A DNA stretch of 64,000 bases from Bacteroidota bacterium (lineage in GTDB: Bacteria; Bacteroidota; Ignavibacteria; Kryptoniales; JAKASW01), in the NCBI GenBank assembly GCA_021812985.1, contig JAKAMG010000002.1, positions 33,779 to 97,778 on the forward strand. Direction: 5' to 3'. A program made the position numbers and the translations under genes. Of the stretch, positions 18,776 to 31,300 are shown piece after piece; position 1 is the first letter of the stretch, and every line of letters begins with the position of its first letter. The notes under the pieces are model-generated. The model worked only from the letters and a program-made list of their open reading frames with translations. It had not been told where the DNA came from and did no database searches.

Positions 18776-19256
18776 GCGGCTCCCCAGGATTGAGCTCCCT
18801 AAGGGTATGAAGTTTGTCGGCAGGCACGCAAGAATGTCACTCGCAAACGACCGAACATTCGAGCTGTGGAACAGCTTCATGCCGCGGAGGAACGAGGTGG
18901 GTTTAAGAGCGGGGAGTGAATTGTTCTCTATCGGAGTGTATCCCCCTTTATACTTCGTCAACTTCGACCCCTCCGCTGAATTCGAGAAGTGGGCGGCCGT
19001 CCGGGTGACTGACGTTGTATCTATCCCTGATGGAATGGAGACGATTGCGTCGCCCGAAGGCGCGTATGCCGTATTCAAGTACACCGGCCTGCCTAGCGAT
19101 GGAGGAAAAGCGTTCGATTACATTTTCGGGACCTGGCTCCCTAATTCCGGATACGTGCTCGAGGAAAGGCCCCATTACGCCGTGATGGGAGAAAAGTACA
19201 GAAACGGCGATCCGGCGTCCGAAGAAGAGTTGTGGCTACCGGTTAGACTGAAGTAG
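18765..19256 (+). CDS. GyrI-like effector-binding domain protein
   Basis: The start is placed at ATG 18765 (MQIERLPRIELPKG), inside the end of the pentapeptide gene, giving 163 residues. It is a stand-alone AraC effector-binding/GyrI-like (SbmC, SOUL-related) domain: FVGRHARMSLANDRTFELWNSFMPRR, then FEKWAAVRVTDVVSIPDGMETI, and the C-terminal signature AFDYIFGTWLPNSGYVLEERPHYAVMGEKY. The family binds small hydrophobic or drug-like molecules; the E. coli GyrI member inhibits DNA gyrase. No DNA-binding domain is attached. Overlap with the Qnr-like gene is the notable context. Confidence 0.87.
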   Translation: MQIERLPRIELPKGMKFVGRHARMSLANDRTFELWNSFMPRRNEVGLRAGSELFSIGVYPPLYFVNFDPSAEFEKWAAVRVTDVVSIPDGMETIASPEGAYAVFKYTGLPSDGGKAFDYIFGTWLPNSGYVLEERPHYAVMGEKYRNGDPASEEELWLPVRLK

Positions 19257-19380
19257 CCACTCGCAAGACGCCGGAGCATCTACGCCCCTTCACATTTATT
19301 TATCCGCACGTAACTCCACCTTCCCTTTCACTGTGTTTATTTCCATCGTCCTCATATATTGAAAAAAAAAGAATGGATGG

Positions 19381-20514
19381 ATGGAACGGCCCGGCAATTT
19401 GATTTTAAAGAGAAACACCGTCGTAGTAAAAATCGGCACGAACCTCCTCGCAGACAAGACGAGGGGGATCGACACTGGAAGAATTGAAGCCATCGCGAAG
19501 AGCGTATCTTCGCTACGCGGCAGGGGGACAGACGTTGCGATCGTCAGCTCCGGAGCAATCGGAGCCGGCGTGGCGGCGCTCGGATTGAAGGCAAGACCGA
19601 GGACAATTCCAGAGAAACAGGCAACGGCGGCCATCGGCCAGCCTCTGCTGATGGAAGCGTACGAGCACGCCTTCCGCAAGGTCAATCAGCCCATCGCCCA
19701 GCTTCTTCTGACCAGGGACGATTTTTCCAACCGCGGCAGATACGTCAACGCCAGAAATACATTCGCCGCCCTCTTCGAGAAAGGGGTCGTCCCGGTTATC
19801 AACGAAAACGACACTGTAGCTGTAGAAGAGATTAAGCTCGGCGACAACGACAACCTCTCCGCGATGGTGGCGACTCTTGTCGAGGCGGGGATGCTCTTAA
19901 TACTTTCTGACGTCGACGGACTATACACCGCCGCGCCGTCGGCCGACCCACGCGCGGAACTCATCAGGGTCGTGGAGAGAATTACCCCACAGGTGGAGCG
20001 TTATGCGAGGAAGAAAGTGAGCGAGCTGAGCACTGGTGGAATGGCCACGAAGATACAGGCGGCAAAGCTATGCGTCGGCTCGGGAATAACCGTCGTCATC
20101 GCCAACGGAAGGAAACCGGACGTTATCGAGTCCATATTCAGAGGCGACGTGCCAGGCACAATTTTCCTCCCATCGGACACAAGACTCTCGACCCGGAAAC
20201 AATGGATCGGTTTCGTCTCACACACAAGAGGGAGCATCGTCGTAGACGCCGGGGCCAGCGCTGCACTTTTGAAAAAACATAAGAGCCTCCTCCCTTCAGG
20301 CATCCTAGAAATCCGGGGCGAGTTCAGGGCAAGGGACATAGTGTCGATCGTCGGTCCGGACGGAAGGCAAATCGGAAAGGGGATCTGCGACTATTCATCC
20401 GCGGAGCTGAACAAGATCAAAGGGAAGAAGAGCTCAGAAGTGGAGGCGGTCCTCCACAGGAAAGCCCCGGCAGAAGTAGTCCACAGGGATAACCTTGCAC
20501 CTTTCGGCGAATGA
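19381..20514 (+). CDS. proB: Glutamate 5-kinase
   Basis: This is the first step of proline synthesis: ATP plus glutamate to gamma-glutamyl phosphate. The 377-residue protein has the amino-acid-kinase domain (about 10-255) with VVKIGTNLL, SSGAIGAGVAALG, NENDTVAVEEIKLGDNDNLSAMVA and ELSTGGMATKIQAAKL. A C-terminal PUA domain follows (about 280-365). The PUA part is the site usually involved in proline feedback control. The ribosome site before ATG 19381 is weak (a GGATGG run). proA follows after 92 bases on the same strand. Confidence 0.97.
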   Translation: MERPGNLILKRNTVVVKIGTNLLADKTRGIDTGRIEAIAKSVSSLRGRGTDVAIVSSGAIGAGVAALGLKARPRTIPEKQATAAIGQPLLMEAYEHAFRKVNQPIAQLLLTRDDFSNRGRYVNARNTFAALFEKGVVPVINENDTVAVEEIKLGDNDNLSAMVATLVEAGMLLILSDVDGLYTAAPSADPRAELIRVVERITPQVERYARKKVSELSTGGMATKIQAAKLCVGSGITVVIANGRKPDVIESIFRGDVPGTIFLPSDTRLSTRKQWIGFVSHTRGSIVVDAGASAALLKKHKSLLPSGILEIRGEFRARDIVSIVGPDGRQIGKGICDYSSAELNKIKGKKSSEVEAVLHRKAPAEVVHRDNLAPFGE

Positions 20515-20606
20515 CACCTTCGGCGCGTCAGCAACAGATTAGGGAAGAGATAAGTCATCCGTCGCACGAAGACACAACGAAAGCAAAGAATTGTCAGTGA
20601 AGTGAT

Positions 20607-21863
20607 ATGAACAAGCCTAAGATAGTGGAAAGAAAAGCGGAAGCTGTCAAGGAGGCAAGCGCCGTTCTCTACACCGCGACTGCCGCGAAGAAGAACGCAC
20701 TCCTGCGCGCGATTGCAGGAAGACTCGAGAAGGAATCCACCTCGATACTGCGACAAAACGAAGCCGACCTCGCCGCCGCACGCGCCGCAGGAATCTCCGC
20801 CGTCCTTCTGGATCGACTCGCGCTCAACGAAAAGAGAATTTCGCAAATGGTCGCCGGGGTTCGGGATGTGATCTCGCTCCCCGATCCCGTGGGCGAAGTG
20901 TTGGACCGGCAGCGTCGCCCAAACGGTCTCGTAATTGAGAAGGTGCGCGTGCCACTAGGTGCCGTCGGAATTATATATGAGGCGCGGCCGAACGTCACGA
21001 TCGATGCCGCGGCCCTCTGTCTAAAGGCAGGCAACGCGGTTCTCCTTAAGGGTGGGTCTGAAGCTCTGAAGTCCAACAGCGCACTCGTCGCGGTTGTCAA
21101 AAGGGCGCTGAGGGATGTGGGACTCCCTGCAGGATGCGTGGAGTTTATAGACACAGCTGATCGCTCGGCTGTCGCTGAATTGATAAAGCTAGACAAATAT
21201 ATCGACATAATCATTCCGCGGGGGAGCCAGACCCTGATAAGATTCATACAGGAAAACTCAGCCGTCCCCGTTATAGCGCACGGGGAGGGAAACTGTCACG
21301 TCTACGTCGACGGCTCGGCCAACCTGCGCGACGCGGTTGAGATCGTCTTCAACGCGAAAGTCCAACGCCCGTCCGTCTGCAATGCCGCTGAAAAACTCTT
21401 GATAGACGAGAAAGTAGCAGTGAGATATCTTCCCCGGATCGCCGCGAGACTGAGAAAGGCCCGCGTCGAACTCCGCGGTGATAGGAAATCGCGGTCGATC
21501 GTGGCCGACATGCTCCCCGCCACCGAAGAAGACTGGCACAAAGAATATCTCGATCTCGTCATGGCAGTCAAAGTGGTCAAAGGGGTCGACGAGGCCATCG
21601 CCCACATAAACAGGTACGGTTCCCACCATTCAGATTCGATAGTGACTGCGAACAAGGCACGTGGCGAGAAATTCCTTCGAGAGGTGGACTCGGCGGCTGT
21701 CTACGTAAACGCTTCAACGCGGTTCACAGACGGTTTCGAGTTCGGACTCGGCGCGGAGATCGGAATAAGCACTCAGAAACTTCACGCGCGTGGTCCGATG
21801 GGATTGGCAGAGCTTACAAGCACAAAATTTGTCGTGCGCGGGAAGGGGCAGGTCAGGAAATAG
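20607..21863 (+). CDS. proA: Gamma-glutamyl phosphate reductase
   Basis: The enzyme reduces gamma-glutamyl phosphate to glutamate semialdehyde with NADPH, the second proline step after ProB. The 418-residue aldehyde dehydrogenase fold shows [30 protein letters not shown], the catalytic Cys in [13 protein letters not shown] and the C-terminal [24 protein letters not shown]. Length and motifs are normal. It converges with the hybrid kinase gene, which ends 27 bases away. Confidence 0.98.
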   Translation: [418 protein letters not shown]

Positions 21864-21890
21864 CGTTCCGTGGTTTCCCCGGTGCCGCTT

Positions 21891-24800
21891 TCAACTTTCC
21901 CCGCTTCCTCCCAGGACACTGCTCACTTTTTCCAGTATCTCGCTCACCTGAAAGGGTTTATCAAGGAAGGCGATCACCCCTTCGCTAAGGAGCTCCTCTG
22001 AATCGACGCTGAGGTTATAGCCACTGGCGAGCAAAACCTTCACATCCCGATCTATAGCCTTGAGTCTTCTGAAAGCCTCCGCGCCATTGATTCCTGGCAT
22101 CATCATATCCATGATGACAAGACCTATTTCGCGTCCACCTTCAGTGTACGCTTTAACCGCGGCTTCGCCATCAGCGGCGGATAGCACCTTATAACCGCCC
22201 CCCTCAAGTGAATCGACCAGCAGCTCTCTCATCAAAGGCTCATCTTCGACGACGAGTATCGTCCTCCTCCGTCCGCCCGATGATAGGCCAGCGGTCGTGG
22301 CGGCGTCTCCTTCCGCGGCGGGGTAATAGATTCTGAACGTGGTTCCCTTACCGAGAGCGCTCTCGACATCTACAAAACCTCCGTGATTGCGCACTATTCC
22401 ATAAACCATAGAAAGCCCCATCCCCTTTCCCTTTTCCTTCGTAGTGAAAAAGGGTTCGAAGACTCTTCCTGCTGTCGTCTTCTCCATTCCTACGCCGGTA
22501 TCCGTCACATCTATTCGAACATAACGTCCCGGCCTGGCGTCGACATTCCCGGCGCAGTCGTCCCTGGAGAGTTCCACAGCGCTTGCGGAGATCTTCAGCC
22601 TCCCGCCGGACGGCATCGCCTCCAACGCGTTGGCGCAGAGATTCATAATCACCTGCTCCATTTGTCTCGGGTCCCCATTCACCGCAGGGAGATCGTCAGA
22701 CAGCCCGGCGTCTAAAGAAACCCTCCTGGGACTCGTCGGTCCCAGTTCTCGAACTGTTTTCCGTACAATATCACTGACGCTCAGCGGGACGACCTTGTAC
22801 TTTCCGCCGCGGGCGAAGGCGAGAAGTTGACTCGTCAACTCCGCCGCGCGAGCGGCGTTCGCTTCTATTGTCTCCACATATTTGCGGAACTCATGCCCCT
22901 CTGGCATTTTGCTCTTCATGAACGAGGCATATCCGAGTATCGCGCCGAGAATGTTGTTGAAGTCGTGGGCTATTCCCCCCGCCAGAAGGCCTACAGCCTC
23001 CATTTTTTGAGATTGAACAAGCTGCTCCTCGAGTGAAATCCGACTGGTCACGTCGCTTGAAATTTCCACGTAACCCGTAATATCTCCGCGAGAATCTATA
23101 ACTGGTCCGATTGTCTTGTCGAGAAAAATGATAGAACCATCTTTGCGAATGCTCTTGAATCTCGCACGGAAGACATTCCCGGCTCTCAAAGTATTCCAGA
23201 GCTTATCAAAGAATTCCGGCTCATGCTCGGTGCTCCTCAGAATCTCGGTGCTCTTCCCCACCACGTCTTCGTTCGTGAAACCTGTAAGCTTTGTGAAAGT
23301 GGAATTGACATACCTGATAATTCCTCCGGCGTCCGAGACAACAACACCTTCCGAAAGCCGCTCAAAAGCCGCGAGGAGATCGTCTCTCTCTTTTTCGAGG
23401 TCCAGCCTGACCTTGCGTTCCAATTGCCGCCTGATAACTCCAGAGAACATATCACCCGCGGTGACGAGAAAATCCGTTTCAGTCGCCCTCCAAACCCGAT
23501 TTGCCCTATTGCACAGAAAGACCAGGTACCCCCATTCCTGTCCTTCGACGGAAATCCGGGCGACCGCACACGATCTCATTTCGAACGCTCGGGAGATCTC
23601 GTCGCCTTCGCAAACTCTGAAGCGGGAGCCGTCCGCAAACAGGGCCTCCGTTTTTTCAAGGCTCAGATTGAATTCCCCTGAAGTGGAACGCCCCTCTCTC
23701 CACGACTCGAAGGCACATTTGGCACCCTGAGGCGCCTTTTGAACCAACACCGCTCCGGCTACGTCCAGCCTCGCGACGATTGCAGCTAGGGAAGCCTCAA
23801 TGATTTCTTTCAACTCCCCTCCCCGCAGGGCTGCCGTAAGTATTTCCCTCGATGCTTCGGAAGTAATGTTATGAAGCTCTACCTCCTTTTGAAGCGCGAT
23901 CAGCTCGGTGACATCCATGAGGGCTCCATGGATCACCTCCCTCCGATAGTTGGGATCATACCCGAGCTCAGCGTTCTCGTAGACGTAGATTGTAGAGCCA
24001 TCCGCTTTTCTACCGACGAGTAAGTTTCTCCTCACCTGTCCGTTTGTCTTAAGTTCATCAATGAACTTTCTTCTCTCGGACGGATCGGCGTATAGCGCTG
24101 ATGCGTTGATTGAACGGACAGTCTCTCCACTTTCGTATCCGAAGATCGCGGCAAATGTCCTATTTGCTTCTACTATTGTACCATCTTCCGTTGAAAGATA
24201 AATACCTGCGGGGCTGAGCCTGAAGAGTTCTGAGTACCGCTTGTCGGAGTCAAGAGCCGCCTTTCTTGCAGCCTGAGTGCCCGTCACGTCCTCGACAAAC
24301 CCCTCGTATCCCTTTGCCGCCCCTGATTCGTCGACGATCGTTCTGATCGACAGGTTGACGTAGACCGGCTTTCCCAAAGAATTCAGGAGACGTATCCCCT
24401 TCTGATTGACAGATGTCCCTCCTGCGCCGGACGCATATTTCAGGAAGTCCTGAAGCACATCCTTGTTTCCTGTAAGCTCCTTAGGCCCGGAGTATCCGAG
24501 CAATACCGCAAGGGACCGGTTCGCGGCAATGACTTCACCGTCCTTACCTGCTTCAAAAATTCCAATTGCCGCGTTCTCAAAAAGTCTCTCATATCGCCCG
24601 CCGGTTTCTCTGATGAGGTCCCCTTTCGTCTTGAGTTCGCGGGCGAGCGAACCAGACCTTCGATGGTAGAGGACAATCACAGAAACGGCAGCGCCTACGA
24701 GGAGGAGGGCCAGCAGAATCCAGAGTCCAAAACCACCCGTGGTGTCGTCCGGATAGGCACCGGCAGGCCCTGCGGGCCCATGGAACAGCCAGAACATTCC

Positions 24801-25052
24801 TGCCGGGCTCAGGGCAATTGGGACAGGATTAAACGTGAATGCTATCGCCGGCAGGGGAACAGTACGCCAGCGATGTGATCGTTGGGAGATAGCTGCGGCA
24901 GCAGGGAGACAAGCATATCCCGCGAATTGAAAGACACCGCCCCACCTCTCCACGCATGGAGATAGAATCATAGCAAGGCTATGAATAATGTAAGACGGAA
25001 CCATTCCCCGAGAATATATGAGCGTGGCTCCAGCCCGAAGCAGCTCTTTCAT
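21891..25052 (-). CDS. Multi-PAS hybrid sensor histidine kinase with C-terminal receiver
   Basis: This 1053-residue protein, in order, has a poorly conserved N-terminus and one strong membrane helix (about 108-130). Two PAS/PAC units follow (about 150-270 and 272-390), then a GAF-like sensor (about 395-545) and a third PAS. The kinase core comprises a HisKA with GGIAHDFNNILGAI (the phosphoacceptor His), HATPase with NLCANALEAMPSGG and DTGVGM, and a receiver (about 930-1050) with VVEDEPLMRE, IMDMMMPG and the Lys in FLDKPF. It has no response regulator neighbour. The first 100 residues lack a ribosome site and may not all be translated. Confidence 0.9.
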   Translation of the reverse strand: MKELLRAGATLIYSRGMVPSYIIHSLAMILSPCVERWGGVFQFAGYACLPAAAAISQRSHRWRTVPLPAIAFTFNPVPIALSPAGMFWLFHGPAGPAGAYPDDTTGGFGLWILLALLLVGAAVSVIVLYHRRSGSLARELKTKGDLIRETGGRYERLFENAAIGIFEAGKDGEVIAANRSLAVLLGYSGPKELTGNKDVLQDFLKYASGAGGTSVNQKGIRLLNSLGKPVYVNLSIRTIVDESGAAKGYEGFVEDVTGTQAARKAALDSDKRYSELFRLSPAGIYLSTEDGTIVEANRTFAAIFGYESGETVRSINASALYADPSERRKFIDELKTNGQVRRNLLVGRKADGSTIYVYENAELGYDPNYRREVIHGALMDVTELIALQKEVELHNITSEASREILTAALRGGELKEIIEASLAAIVARLDVAGAVLVQKAPQGAKCAFESWREGRSTSGEFNLSLEKTEALFADGSRFRVCEGDEISRAFEMRSCAVARISVEGQEWGYLVFLCNRANRVWRATETDFLVTAGDMFSGVIRRQLERKVRLDLEKERDDLLAAFERLSEGVVVSDAGGIIRYVNSTFTKLTGFTNEDVVGKSTEILRSTEHEPEFFDKLWNTLRAGNVFRARFKSIRKDGSIIFLDKTIGPVIDSRGDITGYVEISSDVTSRISLEEQLVQSQKMEAVGLLAGGIAHDFNNILGAILGYASFMKSKMPEGHEFRKYVETIEANAARAAELTSQLLAFARGGKYKVVPLSVSDIVRKTVRELGPTSPRRVSLDAGLSDDLPAVNGDPRQMEQVIMNLCANALEAMPSGGRLKISASAVELSRDDCAGNVDARPGRYVRIDVTDTGVGMEKTTAGRVFEPFFTTKEKGKGMGLSMVYGIVRNHGGFVDVESALGKGTTFRIYYPAAEGDAATTAGLSSGGRRRTILVVEDEPLMRELLVDSLEGGGYKVLSAADGEAAVKAYTEGGREIGLVIMDMMMPGINGAEAFRRLKAIDRDVKVLLASGYNLSVDSEELLSEGVIAFLDKPFQVSEILEKVSSVLGGSGES

Positions 25053-25312
25053 TCACTAATCTTCGTATCGGATGGAAAAATCAAAACTAAAGGGATAAGT
25101 AATGGAAATCCTGCAAAAAGGAGAAAAAGAACAGGATCGATGCTCCGGGTGCCGCAACTTCAAGGCACGCCTCGTTTGCTTGATATTTACTGTATGCTTT
25201 GATATTTTTTCGAGCAAACCAAGACTACAATTATGGAGATTTCATTATACAGATTGCTAATGTGTTAGAAGAAAAGACCTTTTGAACGAGTATTCTCCGA
25301 GCAATCTGCGTA

Positions 25313-28300
25313 GTGGAAAGATTTAGAAACCATAGCGGTCATTTCGCGTTTCAGACTCTTCTCGCTTTAATTATCGGGGCTGGCGCGTGGGCTTCTCTCG
25401 AATTCGTAAACGGCGGTCACGGCTTCAAGCCGGCGAGATTCAACGCTCGCGAGCGTTCCGACAGAAGGCCGTGGCGAATTCAGTCAGGTTCGCCGGCTGA
25501 TGCCGCTCTGATAAGACCGGCAGATTTTTCCCCCCAGCAGTTGCCGGCGTTCCATCCCCCCTCAGGGTTCCCCATTCAAATGGCTTCGATCTTCCAGTCT
25601 GATTCGACGAAGGAGATGAGAGGGGAAAGGGCGGCTGTTGACTCGACATCAACCACGGCCGTACTGAGCGACACCCTGTCAGCAAAGAAGAGCATTGACA
25701 CTACTGCAGCCAAGCCGGATTCCGTTTCCCTGGACAGTCTCAAGCTTTCTGCGTGGCTTCAGGGAATGCGCCCAACACAACCGCAGGCAGCAATCTTCAA
25801 GGGGTACCAGTACCCGCTGTTCTTATACTCAGGCGTCATACAGCAGTCCACTGCCATAGATTCAACCGGAAAGTTCGTCACAGTCAGGGAATCTCTCTTC
25901 GGCAAGGACGTCCGCGTGCCATTGCAGATACCTCTCGACGAATACATAAAACTGGAGGAACAGCATTATATAAGGAACACCTGGGAGGACCTCGCGCACT
26001 CTTACACTCCTGTCCAGACGAACGCGCTTGGCTCCTTCATGTCGGGAGTGACGAACATAGACATTCCGATACCGGCCAATCCGGTACTCAGCATATTCGG
26101 TCCGCCGAGAATCAACCTCAGGATATCTGGTGCAGTGGACATACACGGCGCCTGGCGCAATCAGAAGTTAAACGCGCAGACCCTCTCCCAGCTGGGCAAC
26201 GTCACGAATCAGCCCGACTTCAAGCAGGATGTGCAGATTAATGTGAGCGGCACGGTCGGCGACAAGCTGAACATCGGCGCGAACTGGGACACACAGAACC
26301 AGTTCGATTACGAAAACCAGTTGAAGATTAAGTACACCGGCTACGATGACGAGATAATAAAGAGCGTCGAGGCGGGAAACGTGGCGATGAGTACGCCCGC
26401 GTCGTTCGTAGGGAGCAACCAGGCGCTGTTCGGAATAAAGACCGAGATGCAGCTGGGTCCGCTCACTCTGACGGCCCTGGCCAGCCAGCAAAAAGCGCAG
26501 GGCAAGACCCTCAGCGTCAGCGGCGGTTCGTCAAGCCAGACATTCAGCCTACATGCGTACCAGTTCGCCACCAATCACTACTTCATTGATTCAAACTACA
26601 TCGCCGGATACGAAAAGTATCTGCAGTCGGCCGGGAACCAGTACAACCCGAACCTTCTCGTAACCGACTACGAAGTCTACGTCTCTCAGCCCACGACCGC
26701 GCCGAATCCCAACCTGAGGCAGGGTTACGCTGTGATGAACCTACCGACTCTGCAGACCGACAAGGCATACTACGATTCGCTCCGCACGGCACCAACTTTC
26801 ACGCCGCCGAATTGGACGGTCGAATTCGGAAGGTTCCAGCTTCTCGACAAGTCCCAGTACACGCTCGATCCAGTCACGGGTGTCCTTACTCTCAACACGT
26901 CGATACAGTCGAACCAGATTGTGGCAATTGCCTACAGCACGCAGGACGGCTCGACATACGGGACTTTCTCGTACGCGGACACATCCAAGCAGTACCCTCT
27001 CGTTTTGAACATGGTTGTCCCGGAGGATCCGCAGCCTTCCCGGGCTGACGCGTGGAGACTAATGCTCCGAAACATCTACCCCACGGGGGGATTGAATCTT
27101 GACCAGAACTCACTGAAGAACGTCCAGATTACCTATACTCCATCCGGCCAGCCGGCGCAGGACAACATAGACAACATAAACCTCCTTCAGGTTTTCGGGC
27201 TTGACAAGACCGGGGCTAACGGAGGCGCGCCTGACGGACAGATGGACTGGAATCCGCCGATAGACATAAACAAGGCGACGGGCGAAATAATATTCCCTTA
27301 TCTGCAGCCGTTCGTGGAAGCATTCAAGAGCTACGTCGGCCCGAACGGACAGACGATTGCCAATCCAGATTCGTTTTCTTACGCGGCCATATACGATACG
27401 ACGTATGACGCCGCCACCACCTCCTTCATTTCGAGAGACCGATTCCTGATAACGGGTTCATATACGAGTTCCGTCACCTCGCACTACAATCTCGGGTTTA
27501 ACCTCGTGGAGGGAAGCGTCAAGGTTCTCCTAAACGGGACACCGCTTACGTCCGGCGTCGATTACACAGTCGACTACGTCACCGGCGAAGTGGACATAAA
27601 GAACCAGACCGCTCTCCAGTCCGGATCGAACGTGCAAATCCAATACGAGACGAACGATATTTTTCAGATAGCTTCGAAATCCCTAATGGGTGCGAGGGCC
27701 GATTACAAAGTGAACGAGAACACCGACATCGGCTTCACTATAATGGGCTATTCCCGGCAGTCACCAAACGACAAGGTACGGCTCGGAGAGGAACCGATAA
27801 GCAACATGATCCTCGATGCGGACGCAGGTACAAGTCTTGACCTCCCATTCGTGACGAAGGCTCTCGACGCTCTCCCTCTCATTCAGACCGCCGCGCCATC
27901 GCGACTGAACGTCCACGGAGAGATTGCGTACATGCTCCCGAATCCGAACACACGGACGAGCGTAATTCCGGATGACCATGGACAGGGCATCGCCTACATC
28001 GACGACTTCGAAGGATCGAAGAAAACGATTCCGCTCCCGGTAACTTACTCGGGCTGGACGATATCGAGCCCCCCCGCAGTCTCCAGACTCGACACGCTCT
28101 ATCCGCAGATCGCCGATACGGCCAAAAACGACTACAGGTCGTGGCTGTTCTGGTACAACAGGATACCGCCGACCACGAGCGTGCGAGACATCTGGCCGAA
28201 CAAGAATGTTCCCGCGGATCAGCAGACGCAGACCGTGCTGACTATCGGCATGCTCGACACAGTGCGCGGCCAGTTCAATAGGGCCAGGAACCTGAACACG

Positions 28301-31300
28301 ACGCTGAAGAAGGACCCGGCCGAAGACTGGGGTGGCATGATGACGCTCCTATCCTCGAACGCCAGCGATCTCGTCTCGCAGAACATAAGCTACATCGAAA
28401 TCTGGATGCAGGTCCCGCAGGCCCCGGGGAACGGTCAGATGCACATCGACCTGGGACAGATCAGTGAGGATGTCGTGGGCGACAGGGTGCTTCACACGGA
28501 AGATATCTACGGCAACAACAGTCTCGCGAGCGACACTCTCGACTACGGTATTGACGGCCTCACGGACGCCAAGGAGCGACGCGACTTCCCCTGGATAATA
28601 GCCGATCCGGACAGGCCATGGGACCCGACAGGTCGCGACCCCGACGGTGACGACTATTCTTTCCAACTCGGACCGGCTGCGCCCGATTTGACTGCCGACA
28701 CATCTTATGCCAGGGTGAACGGAACAGAAGGAAACGGGGGCGGCGCCGGAACTGAGGCGGGCCGACTCCCCGACACGGAGGACCTGAACCACAATGGCAC
28801 CTTAGATCTGCTGAACAGCTATTTCGAGTACGACGTCAGCCTGGACACCACAAAGAACAAATTCATAGCCGGCGGTGGCAACAAGGGATGGTACCAGTAT
28901 GTTATTCCCCTGACAGATTTTCAGCGTGCCGTCGGGAATCCGACGCTCACGAACGTCCAGTACGCGAGGGTCTGGTTCAACGGTATGACCGGCCCCATGA
29001 CCGTGAAGATCGCCGAGATAAACCTCGTCGGAAACTACTGGAAGACTCCGAACACAGCCGACAGCACTTTGCAGGTCTCGGTCGTGAACATCGAGGACAC
29101 TCCAGGATACACGCCCCCGGCCCCCGGCCTGCAACCCGTCGACCACACGAACCCGACGCAGAATATACTACTGAACGAACAGTCCCTGGACCTTATACTA
29201 AACGGCCTCCAGGACGACAGCTCGAGATACGTTTACAAGACATTCCCGCAGCCGCAGGATTTCTTCAACTACCATACGATGAAGGTCTTCGTTCACGGCG
29301 ACACGAGATTCAATTATATCGACTCCACCAACTACGATGCAGACGTGTATCTCCGTTTCGGAAGCGATGCGAACAACTTCTACGAATATCGTCAGCCGAT
29401 CAAGAGAGGGTGGCAGGATCTGTCAGTCGACTTCGCCCGCCTGACCGCTCTAAAACAGACTCGCGATTCGGTGAAACAGTCGATTCCGAGCGTACCCGCC
29501 GAGAACGGGGTGCCAGGAGCGACATACTGGCTTCGCGGAAATCCTTCACTGCAGGGAGTCACGTACTTCGAGATCGGGATTGAAAACCCAGGCCACTGCG
29601 GCACCACCCTTCCCCTCGTGGGAGACGTGTGGGTGGATGAACTCCGCCTCACGAACGTGGACAATACGCCAGGCATGGCATACAGCTTCTCCAGCAGCGT
29701 CCAACTCGCGGACGTCGGCTCACTCTCTTTCAATTTCACGAGCATCGATCCGTACTTCCACGGCCTGACGACACAATTCGGGACCCGGAACAACCAGCGC
29801 AACTGGGGGATAAATGGTTCGTTCAGCCTCAACAAACTCCTCCCGCGTGAGTGGGTGGGAACGTCAATACCTTTTTCATACTCCCACACGGAGGCTTTCG
29901 CGAATCCGCTCTATCTCCCGAACAGCGATATACTCGTCAGCGAGGCGGTCCAGCAGAGAAGACTGTACCTCATCTCGAAGGGAATGTCGCCTGATTCCGC
30001 CACCATCATGGCGGACAGCCTTCTCACAAGCTCGCAGACCCTCACGGTGAACGACCAGTGGTCGATTTCGAACATGAGAATCGCCTTCCCGTCGACAAAG
30101 TGGTACGTGCGCGACATTCTTGACAACATCAGCATGGGCTACAACTGGACGGGGTCGAAATACAGGAACACACAGACCAGAACCGGGAACCAGTGGAGCT
30201 GGCAATACAACGCCGCGTACTCGGTGCAGTTCGACCCGATGGCTTACTTCACACCATTTCCTTCAAACTCTAAGAACGCCTCTCCAGGGCAGGGCGATTT
30301 CCAGATCAGGTACCTGCCAAGCTCCTTCAGCCTCACGATGAACGCGTCCCGTTCGCTATCAGTGAACAATCTCTGGACGCAGAGCAACCCGATAGTGACG
30401 CCAAACTTCACGACGCAGAGAAGCGGTTCGCTGAACTGGCGCCTTACCAACAACGGCATTCTGAATCCGACGATAGACTATCGCTTCAACGTCTCGAGCT
30501 CCCTGCTCGCCATGGAGACCGACACAACGGGGGGAAAGCTTCGTCTGCTTCCGAATTCATATGTCTTCCATCAGATTTTCCTTAACGGCGGCCTAATTAA
30601 TTTCGGAGATGACTACAACTTTACGGAGCAGTTTTCGCTTTCGACACAGCCGAAGCTCCCCTTCGACCTGCCAAAGTACCTCGACCTGCAGGCAGGATAT
30701 AACTCAGGCTACAACTGGAACAACTCCATACAACGAGGCGCCCTCGGAAAAGGATCGGGGGTGACCTCTTCGCTTCAACTTGGCACGACGCTGAGACTGA
30801 AGTCGCTGGCCGACCAGCTTTTCTCGAGCAACGCCGCCGCGCAGCCTGCGGCCGCCGCGCAGCCGGCCCCGGAGCGCGGGGCGCGCGGCAGAGGGCATGG
30901 AAGGGACGAGTTCGCCGCTCCTCAGGAGGACACCACCTCGACCGGTGGAGGAGTTAACAACCAAATCGGCAAACTTCTTAACGCGATCATAAAAGTCCCC
31001 TTCCTCGATTTCGAGTCGATCGGGATCAACTTCTCATCTACGAACACATCGTCCAACGGAGGTCTCCCGAGTCTCCGCCCGGGGATGGGTAACTTCTTCA
31101 GAATTCCGTTCATACAGGAGAGCAATCCGGTACTCGGACCGTCACAGCTGTACCAGCTCGGCCTCGTTTCAGATCCATACAGCGCGTTGTCCTTTGTCCC
31201 GAAGAAAGGATTCCCCTTCTTCGGTTTCGCGCTCGGGCCGACTCACAGAATCGGACTCGGCTCAGGCGTCAGCATAACGGACAACTACTCCAACAACAAC

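Noticed and set aside
25175-25208. Direct repeat GCTTGATATTT / GCTTTGATATTT upstream of sprA
   Set aside because: Short, AT-rich and imperfect; too weak to call an operator.
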